Part shown: one piece after another, positions 46,561-57,876 of the stretch | Layout: each line of letters opens with the position of its first letter | Numbering within the stretch: the first letter of the stretch is position 1 | Assembly: GCF_037975245.1 (NCBI RefSeq) | Contig: NC_092581.1 | Span: 8,271,501-8,335,500, forward strand | DNA from: Apostichopus japonicus | Lineage: Eukaryota > Echinodermata > Holothuroidea > Aspidochirotida > Stichopodidae | Direction: 5' to 3' | Length of the DNA stretch: 64,000 bases | Notes under the pieces: model-generated | What the model saw: only the letters and a program-made list of their open reading frames with translations | What the model was told of the DNA's origin: nothing | The model's database searches: none | Made by a program: the position numbers and the translations under genes

Positions 46561-49019
46561 GCACCATTGGTGCTCTAGTTAAATTTCACAAGAAATATTT
46601 ATTAGTTGGAGAATTTCATAAGCACATATCAAGATTTAGTGCAGTTGATTGACCAGCCAACACCTTGCTGCAGATTAAAGAATGTAGGTTAGGGGTTGTT
46701 GTCATGTATAAACTGAGGGAGCTGTTTGTCTGCTGCTTGGCAAGCAAACTTACCTTGTCAGGCAGGAGAGTCTAAATACTTCATTGCACGTACACAGATT
46801 ATTGCATTATTTTCTCGATAGAATCTATTCAGAGATCGAATATGGTTATGGAAATCTAAGTAGGAGATGAAACCGGTTGCTTTAAGTTCTGCCAATGGTT
46901 AATGACCTCCCATAAACATTGAAGTGTGGATTGAACGCTTGTTTAACAGCCCAGCGGTAATCTATTTGATTGCGCTCTCATAATAGAATTTTAGTTGCTA
47001 CCGGAACCAGCAAAAACTAACCAGAAACAACTTGAAGAAGAGTCTTTCTGAAATAATTATCAAAAGAATTGTTTAGGTAATAAGTAGGAAAACATCTGTA
47101 TGCTTCAGGCAAGTTACATTAAAACTGCTTTAGTTATTCAGTAGGTCTGGAAATAGCTTGTTTAAATGATTCAAGTCACGCATGGTAATGTGAAATGCCA
47201 TTCTGTATGATTAAAATTGGCAAGAATTTTATATACTTGGTGTGTTTGACATGTATTTGACATCTCATGGCAAGGAGGCTGATAAGGTATTTTGTTAAGA
47301 AGGAAAGGTTGAAACTAATTTTGAAGTCATATATTTGGTGTGGGGGTCATATCCTTGGTGCTAAACATGTTTTTAAATCATTCTTGGAATGCAGACTTAT
47401 TTTGTTTGCTTTGAAAGGTTGTGTAAATGCTGTCTTCTTTTTCAGAGTTTGGTTTGCATAGTTGAAAAGAGTAGACATTTATAGTGAATTCATAAACAGA
47501 GATTGGATCCTGGGCAAGAAGTGAAAGGTGCTAAACACAGTTGATGTTTAAATGAAGGACACATGCATGGTTCATATAGGTAGGATTCGAAAGTCATGGC
47601 TAAGCAGGTTATAGTGAGGGCAGTGGTACATATATGGCTCTGGAGTGGTACAACATATATGCTCGGGAATAGCCATGGTTAAACAGGACAAGTTGAGGGC
47701 AATATTGACTGAAGTAGTCGAATGGAGAATTTAAAGGTATTAGTGAGGGCAGCATTGATTAGAGAAGTATTACAGATATGAACAGTGTTAATAGTTGTGG
47801 ATGAACAAGTTGACTAGTATGTGTACTCTGTACAAGGGATACTGCAATGGTTTGCAATTCAAAGACATAAGACAGTTAAAGGTTAGATCAGGAATTAAAC
47901 ATATGAAAGGAAGAAAAGTTGTGAATTTTGGGGTTTGTTCTGATCAGTAACAGTACTGATTTTCTTCAGTTATTATTGTGATTACGAATGGAACTCATAG
48001 TCACAGAAACATTCTATCCTTTCAGACTAATGAATATAGCTATTATGTCCCCACTAGCCATCGTTTTTTGCTGCCTGGCACAGAGACAGGCTTTAACAGA
48101 GGGAGGAAGTGTTTCTCTACAGAACAGCATAAAGCTCTTTATATTTCAACAAAAATACCAAACTCTTCCATCGAAACTCTTACAAAAGCAAAAGAGCAAG
48201 GAGATAATCCTGTAGATGAAGTAGATATGCACTGTAAAAATTGTGATTGTCTTTATTGAAAACTGGATAGGAGGGGAAGGGAGGGCAGGGGGGGAGGGGA
48301 GGGAGGTAATGGTCTCACATAGATGTACACTGCAATGCAGTATAAACTAGTTGGTTGAATATCAATAATATATACTAACACTCTTTTAATACTCTACAGA
48401 AGCAGTCACACCTAATTAATCACTTGCCATATTAAGTGCTCAGTTAAATTTTCTTTTTTATTATGTTTTCCCCTGACAACAGAACTACTTAGTAGTCTTT
48501 ATTTGATAGCTATGCTAGCCTACATTATATTTTTTATGTAACAGTTAATATGCATGTCCTTTATTTTCCTCACAGTTGCTGTGTAACCTAAAACTCTGGA
48601 TCTGGATTTCTTAATTCAGATGTTCTCTATTTTTGTTTTTGTTTTTGGCTATTCTTTATTTTTGTGTACCATTATTACAAGCTCTTGTACAGATGCTGAA
48701 AAGTTTATACACTTATTAAAGTAATGGTTTCTCCAATCCTGTCTCTGTTTATATGTTTTCTCTGTTTGTATATTAGCTGTAGCTGACCAAGGTTATGCAA
48801 CAGGATAATAGCTGAAAATATGTAAAATGCATGTTTTAGGTTAACAGCAACATCTGAACCTGCCATCATCCATTGCATAGTTTATACATGAGACACATAA
48901 GTTGGTCCATGAAGTACCTTTTCCCAGCTGATAAGGGACTTAAATTAAGTGCCGAAGATGGAATCTACGCAATGATGTGTGTGCGTTATGTGTGCGTATG
49001 TTACACTTGCTTGTGAACA
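46561..49019. other. Intergenic, nothing recognised
   Basis: AT-rich, with a G-rich patch near 48270-48310. Open frames here are short and lack splice or family support. Confidence 0.5.
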
Positions 49020-49440
49020 ACGTAACTTAAAAAGGTCAGTGGATTAACTTCATACTTGGTATGTGGATCTGCCTTATTAAGTACAATGGCCATTTGGGGT
49101 CAACAGATGTCAAAGGCCGAAAACTTTGTAAACACGATAACTCAAACAGTACATCTGTGTTTAACTCCATACATGGTATGCAGATCCAGCTTGGTGAGCT
49201 CAAGAACCTTATTGAAATTGGTGGAGGTCAAAGGTCATTTGCAGACAACATTTAAGTCTAAAAATCTTATAAACGCAAAAACTCAAGAAGTACGTCTTTC
49301 TTGAACTTCATACTTAGTAGATCCAGCTTGGAGAGAGCAAGATCCCTATGGAAATTGGTAGAGATCAAAGGTCACATGAGGTCAACAGGTGTCAATGTCT
49401 GAAAACCTTTCAACATGGTTACTCCAAAAGTAAAGCTACA
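49020..49440. repeat. Diverged tandem repeat, three units of about 120-140 bp, with DR1-like sites
   Basis: CTTCATACTTGGTATGTGGATC, CTCCATACATGGTATGCAGATCC and CTTCATACTTAGTAGATCC mark the three units. Each is followed by a GGTCAA-type phrase, including AGGTCAAAGGTCA at 49225-49237 and AGATCAAAGGTCA at 49362-49374. Confidence 0.75.
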
Positions 49441-50875
49441 ATTAATCTGTGAATAATCCAATGCCATGAATTTCATTTGGTGAACATAGTTTGCTAAAGT
49501 TCAGTTTAGTTTGTGAATGGGCTTGATAGTACTATAACAAAAGATACAGTCATCCAGGAAATGATATCTGCTTCATAGAGTTGATAGTCTTGATTAAAAC
49601 ACACTCATGTTGATTCAGATTCAGATTCCTTCGGTCCACCACCCAGTGTTCGTGTTTACGACACGATTGTGGGATTCCCTCTAGTTAGTTGCAGCCTCCC
49701 GCATAATTGTCTTCGTCGTGAAGGGGCAAGACTATTTCCAGCATTCTCCTCGATAAAGTAGCAGAGAAAATTTGTCATTGATGTACAAGCCTTGACAGTT
49801 ATCCAATACTACTACAAGTCTTATAGCAAGTTTAGTTCTTTCATTTAACCTTGAAGAAAATAGCAACAAGTTTATAATAAATTTGTGTTATTTCATGATA
49901 TTCACATATCATATTTATCAATAAAAATTAGGCACATACATTCCCTCACCCATTTCTCAGAACCCACCCCCCCCCCCCCATTACAAAAATGAAAATCCCT
50001 CCAAAAATGTATAAGTGGGGAATTCCCCCCCCCTCTAAAATTCTACCCTGTACAGTACTAACACTGTCACCACCACCCCCCCCCCCACCAAATACACACT
50101 TTGGTAACCCAAACAAAAGTACAACTTTTCACCTAGTTGGCAAATTTTAAAAAAACAATGCTGTACCAAATTGAAGCCCCTAATTTCTTTCATAATTGGC
50201 AACATCAGCAATTTATTAACATTGAAACAAGTTCGAATAAAGGAGTAGAAAATTCTTTTAAAGTTTGACTATTTGCCAGATCAAATCTTTTTACAACACC
50301 TGAAATACATAGATCTTTACTCACAGTACTACTCACAGTACTAACTTCACGCGAGTAGTGCATACTACTGTGTACACACAAGAACCAGGAAGTCGAATGG
50401 GTTCCCACTCTGACGTCATCAAGCGGGATATTTGCAAAATACAATTTCTCGAACGATCATCGCCCGATATATGCCAATGTTTCATTTTTATTTCCTCGTA
50501 ATATTTAGCACGGAATGTGACAAATTTTGTTATGTTGTAAAGCATTTGGCCTTGCCAAGTGGGAATGCATTAACGGGCTCAGATACGTCCAATTTATGGG
50601 CTCTTTAACAGTGAATTAAATGGTTGATGCCCATAAGGGAGTTTTACAAATAAAAGTTGAAAATCTATGATCGTTTCTGGTTTTCACTGAATTCGTGGAC
50701 AAATTTAACTCACTTGCTCTACATTAGTTAGATGGTTATGAAGAAGTTTGCGCAAGTTGTATGGCAAGGAATCACAAAGCCAACTGCATTTCTGGTTATC
50801 TTTTAAAGTAATTCTTTAGTTCCTACTAATGTGTGTCGGTTATAACTAACTGGTTGCATGTATTATGCCCCGAAC
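49441..50875. other. Intergenic with C-runs
   Basis: Two long C runs lie near 49967 and 50083. A palindromic TGACGTCA is at 50411-50418. No exon was recognised. Confidence 0.5.
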
Positions 50876-51234
50876 CAAGGGCGTAGGAACCGGGGGGCGC
50901 CAGCCCCCCAGTGAAAAATGTGGAGGGGCGGAAGTATCATTCCGCCCCCCCCCCCCCCCGCTTCGCAAGTCAGAAAACCCCTTTTTCATTTCCTAATGAG
51001 ATAAAAAATCTCATTTGGAGCACCAAATTGCATCTAAGGCCAGGTGAAAATACAAAATTAAGTTTACAAAATGGAGTGGGTATTGAAGTGTGCTATATTG
51101 CACCAAATTGCATCTGAGGCCACCTGGAAATGCAAAAAGTTCCAAAGGGGAGGGGGACACCCCCCTTAAACCCCTCCCCTAGTTCGGTGATCAGTCTTCA
51201 GCCCCCCACTCAAAAGTACCTTCCTACGCCACTG
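50876..51234. mobile_element. hAT-like miniature transposon with 8-bp target duplication
   Basis: Ends CAAGGGCGTAGGAA and TTCCTACGCCACTG are imperfect inverted repeats. They are flanked by the exact 8-bp duplication CCCCGAAC (50868-50875 and 51235-51242). At 359 bp, with C/G-rich ends and no transposase, it is non-autonomous. Confidence 0.9.
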
Positions 51235-54200
51235 CCCCGAACCCTCAGCTCAATCGCTGGTGCCCATACACTGATGTGACTTATGTAGTATTGGTATAGT
51301 GGCTTACAGTTATCGTCCCCTTACTGAAATAAAAAGACCTATGAAGACAAGCTTATACAGAACTTGTAGCCAATAATCAAACTATATCTCATAAATTCAG
51401 CATGAGAACCTGACAAGATATGCACTCGAATGGTGGTTGGATGATAATCGTAACATTTGCTTCATGATGGCGTATGTATGTATGCGTGTGTGTATATATG
51501 TGTATGGAGCCTATAATTGCTTTTGTTAGAGGTCAAAGGTCATTTTTTTCAACAAACACCTAACAACAAACATTTACTTCACTTCCCTCTCACCTGTCTC
51601 TCTACACTAACGCACCTTCCTAAACATACTTTCGCAAGGGAAGCTTGGACTGATCGCATATTTGGTATGTAATTGTACCTGGGAGAAGCTGGCCTAATGG
51701 CCGTTGTGTTTAATAGTTTGGGCTTTTAACACGGACATTTAGTAGTACTTTCACGGTCGATGGCAAATGAAATTCCTTTTTGTTTCCCCTAAAGATCTTG
51801 ACCAGGTTGTAAATTTCTTCATCACCAGCTATTGTTACGTACGTGACATCATGAATTTTAATCTAGATGTGAATTGTATTCACGCACAGTACAACAGTAT
51901 GAAAATGTAGGGCAAGGACGGGAAACGCTTTTCCCTAATCACGCCCTCCCTATAATTCCTCCTTATTTTCAAATTGAATACTAGAGAATGATTTGCCATT
52001 CCTGAGATAAAATAATCAAGATTTTACCGGCCTTCTTTACCCCGCCTAACCATTTAAAATGCGTAAGTGGTCATACCCATTGCTTACTTGCTTACTAAAG
52101 GAGTATTTGCAGCGCTCAATGACGTCAACAGGATCATGGGATGCGCGTGACAATATTGGCTCAACTTTTGCTGATGTTATCTTTTTCATAAATGATCCGA
52201 TCCCTTGGGGTGATGTGAGAACGTATTACTTACGCATTAAGTGGGTCTTGTACATACTATACGGTAGTTGAGAAATAATGACATCTTCCTTACTAACAGG
52301 AAGCATAACATTTCAAGTCATGGAGTAAACACGTGGCACTCTTGTTATGTTCAAGTTAAATACCAATATATTATTTTGACCAGTTTTTTTGGCGAAAGTA
52401 TGGGTCAAGAGCACGTTAGTCTTTTCCCTTCTCCGATTTTGGGGGTGGGGTGGGAGTGGGTGAGGGGGTTAATTATTTAGGGCCGTGAAACTTGGTCTGA
52501 TAAGAGATTGACATGCAATTATCGCGTTCAATGACCGTTTAAGGCGTCATTAGTATGGATCTGATGTTAGACACACTACAACAAGGATACGCAGTAGTCT
52601 CGGATAATTAAGACTATACGGTATTGTATATTTATGCACAGATTTGCATATTAAGATTAACATAAGGAAAAGGTAGTAAACTGTTGGCCATTACACTTGA
52701 GGTTAGATAAATATATTCCTCACATACCCATAGGAGAAAATAAATCATATTATAGATTGAGTCACGTTTCGAATATTAATCCCGAGAACGACAATGTGCA
52801 TTCGAAGAGCCAGGTTTTCACTGACTTTTTGAGATTATCGAAAATTCGATTTTTACAAAGAATGTTTAATTTGCTAAATATGCCAAAATGTTAAAAGAGA
52901 GATATGTTTTAGAAACATTTCGAGTACATTATTACGTAATTTATTCTGCCTTTCTTGTTTTCAATGCCGTGTTTGTTAAGATACGCCTTTGGTTTCTTTT
53001 GTCTGAGAAGATATTTTGTCATCATAGGTTTTCACATATACACCAATTGAAATGCAATTATGGACGCTCCAAAGCTGATTACTTTCTAACAACTTTTGGA
53101 AATTAAAACAGACTTCACAAAAGAGCCAACATTGATAAATGTAACGGCTTTATTAGGTCGAATCTCTCGTAGCTGGGCACTGTGAGAGTGACAGGGCATT
53201 ATAACAATCATAATTATGCATGAGGGTCCAAATACTACTATTTGGAAACTTTTGAATCGCAAACAGTTTGTTTCTTTATAAATACTAACACTTCCTCCTA
53301 GCTGTCTCTTCCACATTTGAAAGATTTGAGGTTTGAAATGTTTGTAGCTGAACACTATAACCATGACAGGACAATGCAACAATTAGATTCAAATTAGGGT
53401 CCCCAATACCATTGTATGTAGAATTCAGGATAACAAATTTAATTTTACTTTTAAATCATAACGCTTCCTTCAGAGAGCTCAGCGCAAGAAACACCCTGTT
53501 TCTTTATGATTTCGAAAGAATAGTTGAGTGTAATATATCGTATTACTACAAGAAAGGTAACTTTAAGGCGCTAGTAATGCCTCTGTTATTATTACAGTTT
53601 CAAAATATTCACCGGCTTTAATATATAATACTTAATGTCTGGATGTCAGCTTAACATTCTGTTATGTTTTTGTGTTGCTTCCGATGCGCTGACCTAAATG
53701 GAATGTGCGTTAGAATTACTTCAGCCACTTCGATTGATGAATCTCTGAGATTTAACGGGTACATTTCTCAAAAAATAAAAATTGTTAGAAGTACAATAGG
53801 GCCGCTAGTTGTTGGTTTAGGGTGTATACGATATATTAATGTTGAGCCTTCGATATATCCGTTAACTATCAGTCTTGACATTAACTCTCCATGCAATGTA
53901 TTGTATGTTCCAGCCATAGATATAGAACATTGGACAGGTGACATCTAACGTGATGTATCGAAGCACTCATGTTCTAGACTACTTATCAAGGTTAGCATGT
54001 AATACAACCGCATATACATACAGGCTGAATATATTGAAAATGATAATTTTTTATGGTTTTATGGTACTCCGCATTTTCGCTACAAAAACGTAGCCTCTGG
54101 TTTATGGTTAGCTTAAACGAACGGGTTGTGGTTACAAATCTGCATAGCGAAACCAAGATAGGTTCCTTGTTATATGTATCAGCTGCTATAAAATACCAAG

Positions 54201-55546
54201 GGTAACATAGGCCTATATAACACTATTGCTGCACTGCATTATGTAGGCTCTATAATGAACCGAATGCAATAAATTATTGACATTCCCCTGTTTAAGCTAT
54301 GATTTATTTACAGTTAATTCTGCACACATAAATAAAATAGATCACCTTGCATAGCATACTTCTTCAAAACAATACGTAAAATTATCTACTTAGGTTCGTT
54401 AATCTCGAATTGAACAAGACAGGTAACATTTGAATGCATTTGAGTTAACAACATCCTGCAAATAAGCTGCAAGCAACAAATGTTAATCGTATTTATCCGC
54501 AAAGACTCGGCGTTCTCTGTACTACTTCAGCTCTTGCAACATAACTAACTACTTGAGACGTTATTATTGTGGCATGGTAGTACAGTAAGTAGAGTCTCGT
54601 CTGTCCGACATGCTCAGTGATTAACCTCCGCCACGTATTGCGCAAGGTGGCAAGGTGCGTACTGTGGCATATATTACGTGTTTTGGATGATGATAAACAA
54701 GGGCCAGGAAATCGACCAAGCAGTGTTTAATAGACCAGAGGGTGTTACATTTGCAGTGATAGACTACAGACCTACGTGTATCCGTTAGAATAATCGTCCA
54801 TAAGGCCTTCGGATTTTCCGTATGTTCGCTAACTATAGGCGAGGATACAGTAACGTTAGCATGTTGTTCAATTTGACCAATGAGTGTACAGGACTATGTG
54901 TATTCTCTGTCACGTCCGAAACAGGCGTGATTCGAGATTGACTGCTTAGTTCTGATGGTTTTAGTCATCATTTCTTCGTTTATATGCAGACACATGCTAG
55001 CTAGAGTACTTTACGCAATATAGCATAGCTTTGGTCTACGTTAAAGGACCAAACGCCGAACTTGCTTCTTCGTGACCGAAATAACTTCAAAAGGCTTGCA
55101 GTAACAAAGGCCCTTCATTTAATATGAACAACTAACGAAGTTTGACCAGGGAGTTGTTCCATAACAACTCCCTGGTTTGACCTTCACCACGCACTACAAT
55201 GACAAGTGTTTGTATAAAACTACAGTTGTTCTAGTTCACATTGGCTACGGCTTTGGGTACAACATTTCTGTGTGCTGCCGATTTGAAAAAAAATCGAATC
55301 ATGATAGTAGTTACCGACTTTGCGATCCGCGATATAATCATTGTCGACTTTTCAATCCGCGGTCGGCCCCCTCAAAATTTTGCAGGTTCCGTAAGAGTGA
55401 CTCAATAATTTTCCCTTTTGGGAAACCAGAAATGAGACATCATAATACACTGGAATAAAAAAAAACGTATCATTGAAAGTCATTAGATTTGGATGTTTTA
55501 AAGGCTGAACATATGCTGAGACGTGATAAATTGCTTGATATATAAT
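51235..55546. other. Intergenic, little recognised
   Basis: AGGTCAAAGGTCA lies at 51530-51542. A diverged duplication of about 176 bp (GTAGCTGGGCACT / GTAGCTGAACACT, ACACTTCCTCC / ACGCTTCCTTC) lies at about 53170-53490. A perfect hairpin is at 55145-55176. No gene is supported. Confidence 0.5.
55145..55176. repeat. Perfect inverted repeat, 14-bp stem
   Basis: ACCAGGGAGTTGTT, loop CCAT, AACAACTCCCTGGT. The stem is flanked on both sides by GTTTGACC-like sequence. Confidence 0.95.
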
Positions 55547-55741
55547 CAGTGGCGGAGATTTCTTGTCAGAAGTGGGGGGGTTGCAGGCCATTGATGAAAT
55601 AAAAAGTCATAACTGCTGGCTCACTGTCTAAGTGAAGCGCCACCATAAGTTGGCGCGAAGTGCACAAGAATTTTTTGGCAAATATTGCCTCCCAGATTGC
55701 AGTAAATGGCACTGCCCAGGCCTTGAAAAGCTGGATTTAAC

Positions 55742-57085
55742 CAGGGGTGTATGCAGGATTTTCTAACCCGGGGGGCGCGTATTACTATCTAAGCGGAGCG
55801 CCACCATTGGTTGGCGCGCAGCGTACAAGAAAATTTCTGGTTTTGGTACCCCCAGATCACCGGAAATGGCACTTGAAATGGCTTGAAACTGACCAACCAT
55901 ATGTACACTTTTGCCTGACAACCAAGTTTTTTCCAAATACTTTTTTTCTCATCTATGACCTTTTTGAAGATTGTCACCAGTCACACATCATGTTCGACTT
56001 CATCACATATCCTGTGGATCATTGCTTTTGTAGGTGATTCTTCATCGCGGCCCACAATATCCGTCAGCCCCACTGTTCAGAATTTGAAAATTCACAATTC
56101 TCGTGAATAAATTCACTTCAAAACATACCCATAATGTTGCACAAAATATCATCTATGGACAACCGATATAGAAAAACCTCCTTCAAACCCTAACAGACGG
56201 GTCAAAATTGCACGAGTGTGATGAAGTATGATGAAGAATGTTGGTTAGGGAATTTTCGAAAATTCAGACGGCTACTAAAAAATTTCGTTGAAGGAAATAA
56301 AAATATACCAGATATTTCCGAAACCGAACACTACACACATCGACAGTTTTGAGCATGGGCGCAGATCAGTCTTGGATAATGGTGGGGACGCGTGTCTGTT
56401 CTATGACACTATCTAAGCGGAGCGCGACCATGGGTTCGCGCGTAGCGTACGATTTTTTGGGGCAAATATACCTCCCAGATCGCCGGAAATAACACTTCCC
56501 AGACCTAACGATGCTCCTAAACCTCCTTAAGTTTTAGATCTCATTGCTTAGAAATTTAGTTTGGAGAAATACATGGGCGTCTGCAGAAAGAAAATCAGGG
56601 GACAAATAATCCAAGTAGACTTTTGTATATACGATGGGTCTGGGGTCCTCTCCCAGAAAACAATTATAGACTGCCGCAAATGCGATTTCCGTCCTATATT
56701 TAACAACTGTGGATAAAATACAATAAAATGAGAACTGCTGCATGTCATTTGCACAATGCTGGATCAAACTGCGGCAAAGTTCCATACAGGGGAACTTGAA
56801 ATGCAAAGACAAATTGGTGGGGACACGGTATATCATGTCCCCACTACTGAAAAAGTTGGTGGGGACGCGTCCCGCTGTCCTCACCAGGATCTGCGCCCAT
56901 GGTTTGGAGGCTGTTTATCGTGGAACGCCATTTTCATGCTCACTGATATGATGTGATATCTGCTGTTTGCTTTACAAATTCGAATAATTTTGTCACTGTT
57001 CCTCTTCCTCTTCCCGTTTTCTTGCCGTATTTTCTACTCCATGCTTTGGTCCTTTTCTCTCTTTCTTCTTTCTCTTTTCCTTCCT
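55742..57085 (+). mobile_element. Repeat X, copy A (split)
   Basis: It starts CAGGGGTGTATGCAGGAT, TTTCTAACCCGGGGGGCGCG. It matches copy C at 62084-62608 closely and continues after the inner insertion (56910 onward) with CGCCATTTTCATGCTCACTG, which is also found at 63303. A right end could not be set. It may be another non-autonomous hAT-like element. Confidence 0.65.
56354..56901. mobile_element. Inner hAT-like element (548 bp)
   Basis: The termini are 14-bp perfect inverted repeats, CATGGGCGCAGATC and GATCTGCGCCCATG. Flanks GTTTTGAG (56346-56353) and GTTTGGAG (56902-56909) match at 7 of 8. The related uninterrupted sequence at 63278 has GTTTTGAGG only once, so it acts as an empty site. Confidence 0.88.
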
Positions 57086-57876
57086 TCACCTCGTTGAAGT
57101 TGGCAAGTGTATACAGTTCCAAAGCTATTCAACAGCAACAAAACGTTAACTGTTGTGGGGTGAAGTTAGCGCTATGAGCTACAAGTTCCAATGCGCAAGG
57201 TGGGGGAAAGGGGCTAGAAATAATGTGTCGGTCAATTCTAACTCGGTTTTCGGTCGTTAATTGTTGATGTAGCCTATACCAGGTAAAAGGTTGAAATGAC
57301 TTTAACAATTTCAAATTTAATAATTTGATTTATTATGCCATTTGGAGCACATTACATAGGCTATAACAGAACATTACTGGCAAAAACTAGGGGGGGTTGA
57401 TTGTGTGGGCCAACCCCCCCTCTTCAAAAAGTGGGGGGGTTAAAACCCCCCCAACCCCCCCTGTTTCTCCGCCACTGTATATAATATGATCACTTAACCG
57501 CAAACATTATGCCATTCCGTTTTAGCGAAAATTAAAGTTTGTTTTCGGACAAATTATATAATATAATATATAGAAGTAAACTCAAACTATCATAGTCAAT
57601 ATCAAAGTCGAATTCACAGCAGAACGCATGCGCAGTGTTACTGAGACGAGAAAATTCTCGCACATGTTCCTTTGCGTCAATTGTTAATGTGAGGCGAGAT
57701 ATCCGTGTTAGCTGTGTTCGATTTTGTCTTTTTGTAAGGTTCATTGTTATCATTGTTAACTATATAAAGAAATGATGCTGCCACACCCCCTTTACTTACC
57801 ATCTAACATGAAATGTAACAGTAATGAATGCTGAAGGTCTTTTGTAACCTAATGACTATTAGGCTGACCACATTTT

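Larger units (their letters stand above)
55547..57477. mobile_element. Outer hAT-like element with nested insertions
   Basis: It begins CAGTGGCGGAGATTTC and ends TTTCTCCGCCACTG, with 12 bp of perfect terminal inversion. The 8-bp duplication TATATAAT is exact at 55539-55546 and 57478-57485. The 1,931-bp interior includes a second repeat from 55742, itself split by another hAT-like element (56354-56901). No transposase frame is seen. G/C-run-rich flanks (TGGGGGGGTT) lie just inside both ends. Confidence 0.88.

Noticed and set aside
50411-50418. Palindromic TGACGTCA (CRE) here and at 31282 and 52120 as promoter evidence
   Set aside because: About one is expected by chance in 64 kb and none lies next to a supported transcription start.
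53664-53948. A 94-residue + strand frame as a gene
   Set aside because: No family resemblance, no splice signals with clear partners, and length consistent with chance in this region.
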